Below are positions 1 through 7,043 of a stretch of 12,936 nt of DNA, piece after piece. The stretch spans positions 1 through 12,936 of the forward strand of contig JBCCEJ010000110.1 in assembly GCA_039030335.1 (NCBI GenBank). The letters are read 5' to 3'. The notes below the pieces were generated by a model. The model made no database searches. It saw nothing but the letters and a program-made list of their open reading frames with translations, and had not been told where the DNA came from. Within the stretch, counting starts at the first letter, position 1; each line of letters starts with the position of its first letter. Source of the stretch: JBCCEJ01 sp039030335. GTDB taxonomy: Bacteria; Pseudomonadota; Gammaproteobacteria; HK1. Both the position numbers and the translations under genes were made by a program.

Positions 1-1083
1 CCGCGCCCCCTCGACGATGCGCCAGAGCGCCTTCAGATCGGGCCACGCCGGGTTGCCGTCGTACTGGACGATCCCTGCGCCGCTTATCAGTGCCGCTGCC
101 AGCAGGTTGAACATGATCCAACCGGTCGTCGTATAGAAGAAGAGTTTCGAACCTGGCCGGTGGTTCATATGCAGGGCCTGGGTCTTCAGATGTTCGAGCA
201 GCACGCCGCCGTGGCCGTGCACCATGCCCTTGGGCAATCCCGTCGTACCGGACGAGTAGACGATCCAGAGCGGATGATCGAACGGGAAGTTCCGCGCAAG
301 CGGGTCCGGCGCGTCAGCCGGGCGCGCGGCGATAGCCGCGTCCCACGCCAGCGTTGCGTGCGCGCCGGGCACGATCGTTGGATCGTCGAACAGGTACGGC
401 ACGCTCACCACGTGCTCGACGCTCGGCAGGTTCTCCACCAACTCGCGCACCGCATCGCGGCGATCGAAGTCCTTGCCTCCGTAGCGGTATCCGTCGCACG
501 CGAGCAGGACTTTCGGTTCGATCTGCCGGAAGCGATCCAGCACGCTGCTGACGCCAAAATCGGGTGAGCAACTGGACCAGAGCGCGCCGACGCCGGTGGT
601 TGCGATGAGTCCGGTCAGGGCTTCCGGAATGTTGGGCAGGTAGGCGGCAACGCGGTCGCCCGGCTCGACACCGAGCTGCGTCAGTGTGTACGCGAGGTCG
701 CGCGTTTGCCGGCGCAACTGTCCCCACGTGAGTGCGCCCGGTTCGCGCACCTCCGAGTAGTGCTCGACGGCGATGTCGTCGTCGGCGCCCGCTTCGATAA
801 GCCGCCGCGCGTAGTTGATCTGCGCGCCTGGAAACCACGTGGCCCCGGGCATCTTCGACTCGACCAGCGCGGGGCCGCGCGGGGTTGGCGACTCGACCTT
901 GAAGAAATCCCAGATCGATTCCCAGAATGCTCCCAATTCCGTGATGGACCACTGGTGCAGCGCATCGTAGTCGGCGAAGTGCAGACCCCGTTCACTGTCC
1001 AGCCAACGCATGTAGCGTGCGAGTTCGGTGGCTTCGCTGAACGCGGCCGAGGGGGTCCAGTGCAGATCTCCGGTGGCGGGCAT
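1..1083 (-). CDS. Acetoacetyl-CoA synthetase (acetoacetate--CoA ligase), N-terminal part
   Basis: Partial gene: 361 codons are present and the C-terminal part lies beyond the left edge (the family is usually about 650 residues). The enzyme belongs to the ANL adenylate-forming superfamily and activates acetoacetate with ATP and CoA to acetoacetyl-CoA in the cytoplasm. The N-terminal ACAS-type region carries the MPGATWFPGAQINYA motif (about residues 78-92), typical of acetoacetyl-CoA rather than acetyl-CoA synthetases. The AMP-binding P-loop YSSGTTGLPKG is at about residues 276-286. The start is the ATG at 1083, preceded by a strong GAGGAG about 8-9 nt upstream. It is the last gene seen of a minus-strand run after two SDRs and a GMC oxidoreductase (104-bp gap to the SDR). 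In that context it would feed a keto acid released by the upstream enzymes into central metabolism. Family assignment is confident; acetoacetate as substrate is inferred from the family. Confidence 0.9.
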   Translation of the reverse strand, partial: MPATGDLHWTPSAAFSEATELARYMRWLDSERGLHFADYDALHQWSITELGAFWESIWDFFKVESPTPRGPALVESKMPGATWFPGAQINYARRLIEAGADDDIAVEHYSEVREPGALTWGQLRRQTRDLAYTLTQLGVEPGDRVAAYLPNIPEALTGLIATTGVGALWSSCSPDFGVSSVLDRFRQIEPKVLLACDGYRYGGKDFDRRDAVRELVENLPSVEHVVSVPYLFDDPTIVPGAHATLAWDAAIAARPADAPDPLARNFPFDHPLWIVYSSGTTGLPKGMVHGHGGVLLEHLKTQALHMNHRPGSKLFFYTTTGWIMFNLLAAALISGAGIVQYDGNPAWPDLKALWRIVEGAR

Positions 1084-1187
1084 GGCGTTGGTCTCCTCGG
1101 GAATTCACATGGAGGAATCGTGGTTGCGGTCGCAGTTCGATGCCGGGGGCGCGCCCGCTGCCAACCGCGGGCTCGCTCGCAGACCGG

Positions 1188-1946
1188 TTATTGCGGTACG
1201 AACGCCGCGATCGTACCGCCGTCGACGGGAATGACGGTTCCGGTGACGTAGGTCGACTGCGCGCCCAACAGGAAGCTGATGACGTTGGCGATATCGTCCG
1301 GCGCGGCGATGCGCCCGACGGGTGAGGTGCCAGACGTCTTGTAGCTGCTGTTGCTGCCGGCGCCGACATACGGCGCGATCATCGGTGTATCCACCGTCGC
1401 CGGGGCAACGGCGTTCACGAGCACACCGTCGCCTGCCATCTCTACGGCCATGACCTTGGTCAGCGCGATCACGGCCGCTTTGGTCGCCGCGTAGGCACCG
1501 CTATTCACTTTGTGCCGGATCCCGGCGACCGATGCGAGATTGACGATGCGCGCCGTTTCACCGTTTGCCGCGGCCGCCTTGAGGCGTGGCATACCGGCCC
1601 GTGCACAGAGCCATAGCCCCCGCACGTTTACGTCGAACAGATCGTTGAAGTCACCGATCGCCATGTCTTCGAGCCGCCCCGTGCGGAGCACGCCGGCGGA
1701 CAGCACGAGGCCGTTCAGGCGCGGGCCGCGCTCGGCCATCGCCGCGAACGCCGACTCGATACTCTCTTCCGATGCGACGTCGCAAACGATGGTCGCAAGT
1801 CCCGACGGATGTGCCGCTTCGAGCGTCGCGAGCGCCGCCGCGTCCCGGTCGAGAGCGGTAACTTCGAAGCCGGCTTCGAGCAGCTTCGCAACCGTGGCGC
1901 GCCCTATCCCCGAGGCCGCCCCGGTAATCGCAATGTGTTCAGCCAT
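1188..1946 (-). CDS. Short-chain dehydrogenase/reductase (SDR), 252 aa
   Basis: Classical SDR fold, an NAD(P)(H)-dependent oxidoreductase of a hydroxyl/keto substrate in the cytoplasm. The dinucleotide-binding motif TGAASGIG is at residues 8-15. The Asn-Ser-Tyr-Lys tetrad is visible as N107, S139 (NLASVAG), Y152 and K156 (YAATK). The usual NNAG motif reads LSAG (residues 82-85), a deviation from the consensus. The C-terminal end has the standard TGTVIPVDGG. I chose the ATG at 1946, because the longer reading from 1976 adds ten non-SDR residues and overlaps the upstream gene. The gene begins 7 bp after the stop of the preceding SDR, so the two are almost certainly co-transcribed and probably coupled. 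An acidic residue (D33) after beta-2 suggests NAD(H) preference. The specific substrate is unknown; a 3-hydroxyacid or secondary alcohol would fit the acetoacetyl-CoA synthetase next door. Confidence 0.9.
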   Translation of the reverse strand: MAEHIAITGAASGIGRATVAKLLEAGFEVTALDRDAAALATLEAAHPSGLATIVCDVASEESIESAFAAMAERGPRLNGLVLSAGVLRTGRLEDMAIGDFNDLFDVNVRGLWLCARAGMPRLKAAAANGETARIVNLASVAGIRHKVNSGAYAATKAAVIALTKVMAVEMAGDGVLVNAVAPATVDTPMIAPYVGAGSNSSYKTSGTSPVGRIAAPDDIANVISFLLGAQSTYVTGTVIPVDGGTIAAFVPQ

Positions 1947-1953
1947 CGATCCG

Positions 1954-2691
1954 TCACACCATGCTGTAGCCGCCACTCACCGAGATGGTTTGTCCGGTGG
2001 TATGGCTGGCGCCGTCGGAAGCGAGGAACACGGCGAGCCGCGAGACATCGCCCGGCAGGCCGATCTTGCGCAGTGGATAACCTTTCGCGATGCGCGCTTC
2101 CATCTCTTCGTTCAAGTCGGACGTGCCGGGTGTCTTCGTGTATCCGGGGCAGACGCAGTTGATGTGCACCCCCGATTTACCCACTTCCCGGGCGACCGCT
2201 TTGGAGAATCCGATGACGCCGGCCTTGGCGCCGGAATAAACCGACTGGCGGAATTCACCGATACGCCCGGCGTCTGACGAGATGTTGACGATCTTGCCGC
2301 CGCCACCCGCGATCATCGGGTCGAGCGCTGCGCGCGTGCAGTTGATGACCCCCATCAGGCAGACGTTGATCTCGAACGCCCAGTCTTCCGGTTTTGACTC
2401 GGTGAAGAGCGCCGGGCGCCACGCGCCGGCGCAGTTCACCAGCACGTTCAATCCGCCGTGCGCAGCGACCACGTCGTTGACGACGCCGGTCGCGGCTTCG
2501 AACGACGTCACGTCGAGCTGCACGGCCGTGCCGCTGCCGGCTTCGGCCACGGTTGCCTCGGCGTTGGCGAGGTTGAGGTCGGCGACGATCACCGTCGCCC
2601 CTTCGCCGGCCATGTCGAGAGCGATCTGCCGGCCGATGCCCGAGCCGGCGCCGGTCACGATCGCGACCTTGCCGTTCAATCCGAGGTCCAT
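1954..2691 (-). CDS. SDR family dehydrogenase, BadH/3-oxoacyl reductase-like, 245 aa
   Basis: A second classical SDR. The cofactor motif TGAGSGIG is at residues 13-20, NCAG at 86-89, and the catalytic tetrad is N109, S139, Y152 and K156 (YSGAK). D38 after beta-2 (VADLN) points to NAD(H). The length and the C-terminal TGQTISVSGGYSMV resemble 2-hydroxycyclohexanecarboxyl-CoA dehydrogenase (BadH) and related FabG-like enzymes; this is a family resemblance, not a proven substrate. The ATG at 2691 is chosen because AGGAG lies 9 nt upstream and the protein begins directly before the Rossmann strand. A longer in-frame reading from 2979 would overlap the GMC gene and adds low-complexity Arg-rich residues. 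It lies 113 bp after the GMC oxidoreductase and 7 bp before the next SDR, within the same minus-strand cluster. Confidence 0.9.
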   Translation of the reverse strand: MDLGLNGKVAIVTGAGSGIGRQIALDMAGEGATVIVADLNLANAEATVAEAGSGTAVQLDVTSFEAATGVVNDVVAAHGGLNVLVNCAGAWRPALFTESKPEDWAFEINVCLMGVINCTRAALDPMIAGGGGKIVNISSDAGRIGEFRQSVYSGAKAGVIGFSKAVAREVGKSGVHINCVCPGYTKTPGTSDLNEEMEARIAKGYPLRKIGLPGDVSRLAVFLASDGASHTTGQTISVSGGYSMV

Positions 2692-2804
2692 AGTCTTCTT
2701 CTCCTGTTCTTCAGTGCCGACGTCGCCGCGCCGGGTCTGCTGGCTGTTCGTTGTTTGTTCGAAGCGACAGTGCGCATGCGATAACTGACGGCGGGGCCTC
2801 GTGC

Positions 2805-4391
2805 TCAGGCGGCCAGCACCATGTCGGCGCATTTCTCGCCGATCATGATGCAAGGCGCGTTGGTATTGCCCGACGTTAGCGTCGGCATGATGGAACCGTC
2901 GGCAACGCGCAGGTTCGCGATGCCGTGCACCTTCAGTTCGTGATCGACGACGGCCCTCGGGTCGTTGCCCATCTTGCACGTGCCAACCGGGTGGTAGACC
3001 GTCTCGGCTTTGTCACGCATGAACTGCAGCAGGTCTTCGTCGGACTCGACCTGTGGGCCAGGCTGCATCTCTTCGCCGCAGATGCCGGCCATCGCCTGGG
3101 TCGTCAGCAGTTTGCGGATGAAGCGCATGCCGTCGATGAGCGTGCGGCGATCGAGCTCCGCATCGAGGAAGTTGAAGCGGATGGCCGGGTTCTCGCGCGG
3201 GTTGCCGGACTTGATGTGAATGCTGCCGAGGCTTTCCGGCCGGCATTGGTTCACCGTGATGGTGATCGCGGGATCGCGGCCCATGCCGCGCTTGCCGTTG
3301 TGCAAAACGACGCGGTAAGGCACGAAGTGGTACTGCACATCGGGGGTGGCGAGTTCGGGGCGCGTGCGGATGAAGCCGATGACCGGCGCGGTCGGCAAGC
3401 TCAGCAAGCCGCGGCGCTGCACCGCGTAGCGCAGGATCGAACGGACCAGCCCGAAGCCGTTGCCCTGCGCGCTGTAGGCCGCGTCCGGGCGCTCGACGCG
3501 AAACACCATGCGCGGTGACACGTGGTCGCGCAGGCTCTCTCCAACCCCTGGAAGCGCGTGCTGCACTTCGATGCCGTGTTCGGCCAGCAGCTCCGGCTGC
3601 CCGATGCCTGAGAGTTCCAGAATCTTTGGTGAATTGATCGCACCGCCGCAGAGAATGACCTCGCGCGTCGCCGAAAGCGCCTTCACCCGGCCTTCGTGCA
3701 GTGTCTCAACGCCGGTGCACTGTTTGCCGTTCAGCAACACGCGATTGACCTCGGCGCCGGTCAGCACCGTCAGGTTCTTGCGGTCGCGGATCGGATCCAG
3801 GTAGGCGTATGCGGTGCTTTGGCGCCGGCCTTTGTGAATGGTCGCCTGCGTGCGCACGATGCCTTCCTGCTCGGCGCCGTTGTAGTCCGGATTGTCGGGA
3901 AGACCCATTTCCAGGCCGGCTGCGAGCAGCGCGTCGTAGAGCGGGTTTTCATCCTGCACCAGCCCGATGCGAAGCGGGCCGCCCTGTCCGCGGTCTTCCC
4001 CGCCGTCGATGTAATCCTCCATGCGCTTGAACACCGGCAGTACGTCGGCGTAGCTCCAGCCGCGATTGCCGAGCTGTGCCCAGGTGTCGAAGTCGAGCTG
4101 CTGACCGCGCACGTAGACCATGCCGTTGATCGAACTGGAGCCCCCTAGCAAACGCCCGCGCGGCACCGGAATGGCGCGCTCGCTGGTGCCCGGTTCCGGT
4201 TCGGAGCGATAGCACCAGTTGGCGCTCGGCTCATCGATGAGATTCGCGAAGCTGATCGGGACCTGAGACAGGAAGTGCTTGCGTGGGCCTGCTTCGAGCA
4301 GCGCCACGCGGTTACCGGGATCGGCTGACAGCCGGTGAGCCAGCGCACAGCCGGCGGACCCGGCCCCTACGACGATGAAATCGAATTCCAC
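2805..4391 (-). CDS. GMC-family FAD-dependent oxidoreductase (choline/alcohol dehydrogenase-like), 528 aa
   Basis: Glucose-methanol-choline oxidoreductase, which oxidises a primary or other alcohol to aldehyde or ketone using FAD. The N-terminal FAD-binding beta-alpha-beta motif is VVGAGSAGCALAHRL (residues 7-21), followed by the ribose-binding Glu in LLEAGP. GMC signature 1 (GRLLGGSSSINGMVYVRG) is at 79-96 and signature 2 (GGAINSPKILELSGIG) at 249-264. The catalytic His is H467 in YHPVGTCKMG; the second active-site position is N511 in SGNTNAPCIMIGEK. Length matches bacterial BetA/AlkJ-type dehydrogenases. There is no signal peptide, so it acts in the cytoplasm or at the inner face of the membrane. 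It is the first gene of the minus-strand cluster, reading into two SDRs and acetoacetyl-CoA synthetase. Choline itself is unlikely as substrate since no betaine aldehyde dehydrogenase or BetI is nearby; the alcohol remains unknown. Confidence 0.92.
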   Translation of the reverse strand: MEFDFIVVGAGSAGCALAHRLSADPGNRVALLEAGPRKHFLSQVPISFANLIDEPSANWCYRSEPEPGTSERAIPVPRGRLLGGSSSINGMVYVRGQQLDFDTWAQLGNRGWSYADVLPVFKRMEDYIDGGEDRGQGGPLRIGLVQDENPLYDALLAAGLEMGLPDNPDYNGAEQEGIVRTQATIHKGRRQSTAYAYLDPIRDRKNLTVLTGAEVNRVLLNGKQCTGVETLHEGRVKALSATREVILCGGAINSPKILELSGIGQPELLAEHGIEVQHALPGVGESLRDHVSPRMVFRVERPDAAYSAQGNGFGLVRSILRYAVQRRGLLSLPTAPVIGFIRTRPELATPDVQYHFVPYRVVLHNGKRGMGRDPAITITVNQCRPESLGSIHIKSGNPRENPAIRFNFLDAELDRRTLIDGMRFIRKLLTTQAMAGICGEEMQPGPQVESDEDLLQFMRDKAETVYHPVGTCKMGNDPRAVVDHELKVHGIANLRVADGSIMPTLTSGNTNAPCIMIGEKCADMVLAA

Positions 4392-4760
4392 TGCGTTGTC
4401 GCCTCTGCAATGCCTGCGATCGCAACTTGACCCGGGCCTCGACAGGAAACGCTCCCGCCCTGTCTGGCCCCGATCCGGTCGATCTGGATGATGCCTCTAT
4501 CATGCCACACGGATCGGAGGTGGACGGCGCAGCGAACGGGGCGGGGGCGCAGACGGCGGGTCCGGTGCCGGAAGCACAAGCTTCGCTCCGGCGCTCTGAC
4601 GACAGAGCGAAAATCACGCGGGGCCCGCCTGCCCCGGACCGCTCGCACGGGGTCGCGGTCAGACAGTCACATGGCGGGTTTGCGTACGTCGGACCGGCCC
4701 GGCAGGCACCGGTGTGCGTGCTACACTCGCCGACCCTTTTTTGGCGCGTTGGAGAAGCAC
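4392..4760. other. Divergent intergenic region between the GMC oxidoreductase and the trans-sulfuration gene
   Basis: A 369-bp spacer between genes transcribed away from each other, so it should hold promoters in both directions. On the plus side an extended -10 is visible (reported separately), followed by a T-run near 4736-4741. I see no convincing -35/-10 pair for the minus-strand operon. Open frames crossing it are Arg/Pro/Gly-rich and are shadows of GC-rich sequence. Confidence 0.6.
4719..4727 (+). promoter_or_regulatory. Extended -10 promoter element for the trans-sulfuration gene
   Basis: TGC-TACACT fits a TGn extended -10 sigma-70 element, 33 nt upstream of the ATG at 4761. No good -35 hexamer lies at 16-18 bp, which is compatible with an extended -10 promoter. 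Predicted from sequence only. Confidence 0.4.
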
Positions 4761-5930
4761 ATGCAACGCAATCAGAAACCCGGATTCAAGACTCGCGAAG
4801 TGCATGCGGGCGTGTCACCTGACCCGGTTACCGGGGCGATTCTGACGCCCATCTATCAGTCGACCACGTTCGTGCAGGAGTCGGTCGACCAGTACATGTC
4901 GAAAGGCTTCTCCTACAGCCGTTCAGGCAACCCGACCGTCGTCGCGCTCGAGAACCGCATTACGGCGCTCGAAGACGGCGTTGGCACCAACTGTTTCGCA
5001 ACCGGTATGGCAGCGACCAGCGCCGTCATGATGGCGATGCTGAACCAGGGCGAGCACGCCGTCGTGTCCGACGTCGTCTACGGTGGTACGCACCGGCTCT
5101 CAACCCGCGTGCTGTCGCGCTTCGGGGTCGAGTTCACGTTCGTGGACACCTCCGATCTCGACGCCACGCGCGCCGCCATCCGCCCGAACACGAAGCTCAT
5201 CTTCACCGAGACGCCGGCCAACCCGACGCTCAAGCTGACGGACATTGCGGCGATTTCCGAGATCGCGCGCGAGCACAACATCCCGCACGCGGTCGACAAC
5301 ACGTTCCTGACGCCGTATTACCAGCGCCCGCTGGAACTCGGTGCCGACCTCGTCGTGCACAGCACCACGAAGTATATGGACGGGCACAACTCGACCGTCG
5401 GCGGCGCCGTGATCGCGGCGAACCAGGAACAGCTCGAAGCCATTCAGTTCGTACGTAACTGTCTCGGGTCCAACATGTCGCTGCAGGTTGCGTTCTACAC
5501 GATGCAAGGCTGCAAGACGATGAGCACGCGTCTCGACCGCCAGTCGGAGTCGGCCATGAAGGTTGCCGAGTTCCTGGAGACTCACGGGATGGTCGAGGAA
5601 GTGCACTACCCGGGTCTGCAGTCGTTCCCGCAGTATGAGCTGGCCTGCAAGCAGGCGAGCGGCTTCGGCGCCATGTTGTGGTTCGAAGTGAAAGGCGGCG
5701 TCGAGTCTGGCAAGAAGCTCATGAACACGCTGGAACTCTGGAGCCTCGCCGAGAACCTCGGAGCCGTCGAATCGCTGGTGACGCACTCCGTCACGATGAC
5801 CCACGCCGACATGGACCCGGCTGAGCGTCAGCGCGTTGGCATCACTGACGGGCTCGTGCGGCTGTCGGTGGGCCTGGAAGATGCCGACGACCTGATCGCC
5901 GATCTGCGCCAGGCGCTCGACGGCTTGTAG
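4761..5930 (+). CDS. PLP-dependent trans-sulfuration enzyme (cystathionine gamma-synthase / gamma-lyase class), 389 aa
   Basis: Cys/Met metabolism PLP enzyme (fold type I). Cystathionine gamma-synthase joins an activated homoserine ester to cysteine; gamma-lyase runs the reverse-trans-sulfuration step. The PLP lysine is K204 in HSTTKYMDGH, the cofactor-pairing Asp is D179 (AVDNTF), and the phosphate-binding Tyr/Arg of the neighbouring subunit lie in SYSRSGNPT (51-59). E331 in LAENLG aligns with the Glu that marks gamma-type enzymes (E339 of human CGL) and is Tyr in E. coli cystathionine beta-lyase MetC, so a beta-lyase is unlikely. Synthase versus lyase cannot be settled by eye. The ATG at 4761 is preceded by GGAG 7 nt upstream; a longer in-frame reading from 4488 crosses the promoter and is rejected. 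It is probably a single-gene unit, with its own promoter before it and a strong terminator after it. It is a housekeeping sulfur-amino-acid gene, unrelated to its neighbours. Confidence 0.92.
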   Translation: MQRNQKPGFKTREVHAGVSPDPVTGAILTPIYQSTTFVQESVDQYMSKGFSYSRSGNPTVVALENRITALEDGVGTNCFATGMAATSAVMMAMLNQGEHAVVSDVVYGGTHRLSTRVLSRFGVEFTFVDTSDLDATRAAIRPNTKLIFTETPANPTLKLTDIAAISEIAREHNIPHAVDNTFLTPYYQRPLELGADLVVHSTTKYMDGHNSTVGGAVIAANQEQLEAIQFVRNCLGSNMSLQVAFYTMQGCKTMSTRLDRQSESAMKVAEFLETHGMVEEVHYPGLQSFPQYELACKQASGFGAMLWFEVKGGVESGKKLMNTLELWSLAENLGAVESLVTHSVTMTHADMDPAERQRVGITDGLVRLSVGLEDADDLIADLRQALDGL

Positions 5931-5944
5931 GACCACCGTATTCG

Positions 5945-5973
5945 AACACGCCGGGGCGTGCCCGGCGTGTTTT
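5945..5973 (+). terminator. Rho-independent terminator after the trans-sulfuration gene
   Basis: Perfect 11-bp stem AACACGCCGGG / CCCGGCGTGTT with a 5-nt loop (GCGTG), ending in TTTT, starting 14 bp after the stop codon. The short T-run is the only weakness. Confidence 0.85.
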
Positions 5974-6054
5974 GCGCATTCACGCCGCGGCGCCCCGGCC
6001 TGAACGGAAGCGACTCCTCTCAGGTGCCGAACGCCGCGCGTCGAGTGATTCGCG

Positions 6055-6405
6055 CTAGTCGATCGGTATGAAGATCGAGTGGCGCACTGCGCCCTCCACC
6101 GCCTTCGACAGATGGCCTTTGCCGTGCGTGTCTTCGACCAGCACGACTTCGCCTGCGCCGATCTCCCGGCTTTCACCGTCGCTCGCAGTCAGCACCACCC
6201 CGGCGTCCAGATTGATGATGTATTGCCGGCGCGGTGCCGGGTGCCAGTCGAGATCGTAGTCGCCCCCGGTCTGGCGAAAGATGATGCCGGTGGCCGGCAG
6301 GCGCTCGGAGTATTTGCGGCTGCCATTGATTTCGGCCCACTCGATGTCGATGTCGCGAAAATGTGACTCACCGTCCGGCGTGGTGTACAGATTGTGGATG
6401 CGCAT
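6055..6405 (-). CDS. Small single-domain cupin protein, 116 aa
   Basis: A one-domain beta-barrel protein of the cupin superfamily. The pattern HPAPRRQYIINLDAG (residues 55-69) corresponds to a degenerate cupin motif 1. GAGEVVLVEDTHGKGH (83-98) corresponds to motif 2 and retains the final His (H98). The canonical HxH and Glu metal ligands of motif 1 are not clear, so metal binding and an enzymatic role are uncertain; it could be a ligand-binding protein. Start at the ATG at 6405, with GGAGA about 8 nt upstream. It is read convergently with the trans-sulfuration gene and divergently from the 126-aa gene at 6568. No signal peptide or membrane segment is seen. Longer in-frame readings from 6612 add unrelated Arg/Ser-rich sequence. 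Confidence 0.8.
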   Translation of the reverse strand: MRIHNLYTTPDGESHFRDIDIEWAEINGSRKYSERLPATGIIFRQTGGDYDLDWHPAPRRQYIINLDAGVVLTASDGESREIGAGEVVLVEDTHGKGHLSKAVEGAVRHSIFIPID

Positions 6406-6534
6406 CGGTTCGCTCTCCGGGGCTGGATTGTGTGTTGCAATGGCGGGAGTGTAACGCGGCACGCGGATACGGCTGCCAGCGCCGCCATGCCGACCAGCGG
6501 CTGCGAGTGCCAGTCGCGATGAGGTTTGGCAAGG

Positions 6535-6540
6535 TATAGT
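6535..6540 (+). promoter_or_regulatory. Candidate -10 element (TATAGT) for the 126-aa gene
   Basis: TATAGT lies 28 nt upstream of the GTG at 6568; no clear -35 is seen. If real, transcription begins downstream of the alternative TTG codon at 6526, which supports the GTG start. Confidence 0.3.
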
Positions 6541-6567
6541 CCTTCCGTAACTCTGCGGAGTAGACGA

Positions 6568-6948
6568 GTGACCAGAGACAAGGTTCGTGAGCAGTTGGGG
6601 CCCCACCTGCACGCACTGTCGGCAGGTGACATCAGCCTGCTGTACAGCCTGCTACTCGGCCTGGAACCGGCCGGCGGAGACACCGCCGCGCGCAACACGC
6701 ACGAAGCAATCTGTGAGGTGCTGCTGCAACTGCTTATCGCGTCGCCTGCAAGCAATTTGCCGCTCGAGAAACTGCGCGCCGTGGAAGTGCCGAATCCTCG
6801 CATGAAAACCATGCTCGCGTGGTACGCGCGGACGGTAGCCGGCACACATCTGCCGGCTGAAGTGATCGACTCGTGGGCGCGGCTCATCCCGGCTGAAAAG
6901 CGCGCGCAGTGGCGCCGCGACGCTGACGAAGCCGATGCGGCGGGTTAG
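6568..6948 (+). CDS. Hypothetical protein, 126 aa
   Basis: I do not recognise this protein. It begins VTRDKVREQLGPHLHAL and is predicted to be mostly alpha-helical and soluble. It has a Leu-rich segment (SLLYSLLLGLEP, then a second ICEVLLQLLIA helix) and an acidic/basic C-terminal tail (EKRAQWRRDADEADAAG). There is no signal peptide, no metal-binding Cys/His cluster and no obvious catalytic motif. The GTG start is chosen because GGAG sits 7 nt upstream; a TTG at 6526 in the same frame lacks a ribosome site and lies before the candidate -10. Codon usage (G/C at third positions) and intact length argue that it is real. It is followed after 95 bp by the acyl-CoA dehydrogenase on the same strand and may be co-transcribed with it. 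Confidence 0.65.
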   Translation: MTRDKVREQLGPHLHALSAGDISLLYSLLLGLEPAGGDTAARNTHEAICEVLLQLLIASPASNLPLEKLRAVEVPNPRMKTMLAWYARTVAGTHLPAEVIDSWARLIPAEKRAQWRRDADEADAAG

Positions 6949-7043
6949 CGGCCGGTTCAACGCGCTCTCTCCGGCAGGCTCGGGCAACAATCTGCCGGGT
7001 GCGGAAGGCTTGCGAGTGAAGTTTTGAACGAGAACAACTTTCG

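Noticed and set aside
1510..2277. 255-codon plus-strand open frame
   Set aside because: It lies fully opposite two SDR genes with intact catalytic motifs; it has no ribosome site and no recognisable domain.
2692..2979. N-terminal extension of the BadH-like SDR
   Set aside because: The extension overlaps the end of the GMC gene, is Arg-rich low complexity, and a strong AGGAG precedes the internal ATG at 2691.
5100..6176. 358-codon minus-strand open frame opposite the trans-sulfuration gene
   Set aside because: It is antisense to a clearly conserved PLP enzyme, is His/Arg/Val-rich in the way typical of GC-rich shadow frames, and crosses the intrinsic terminator.
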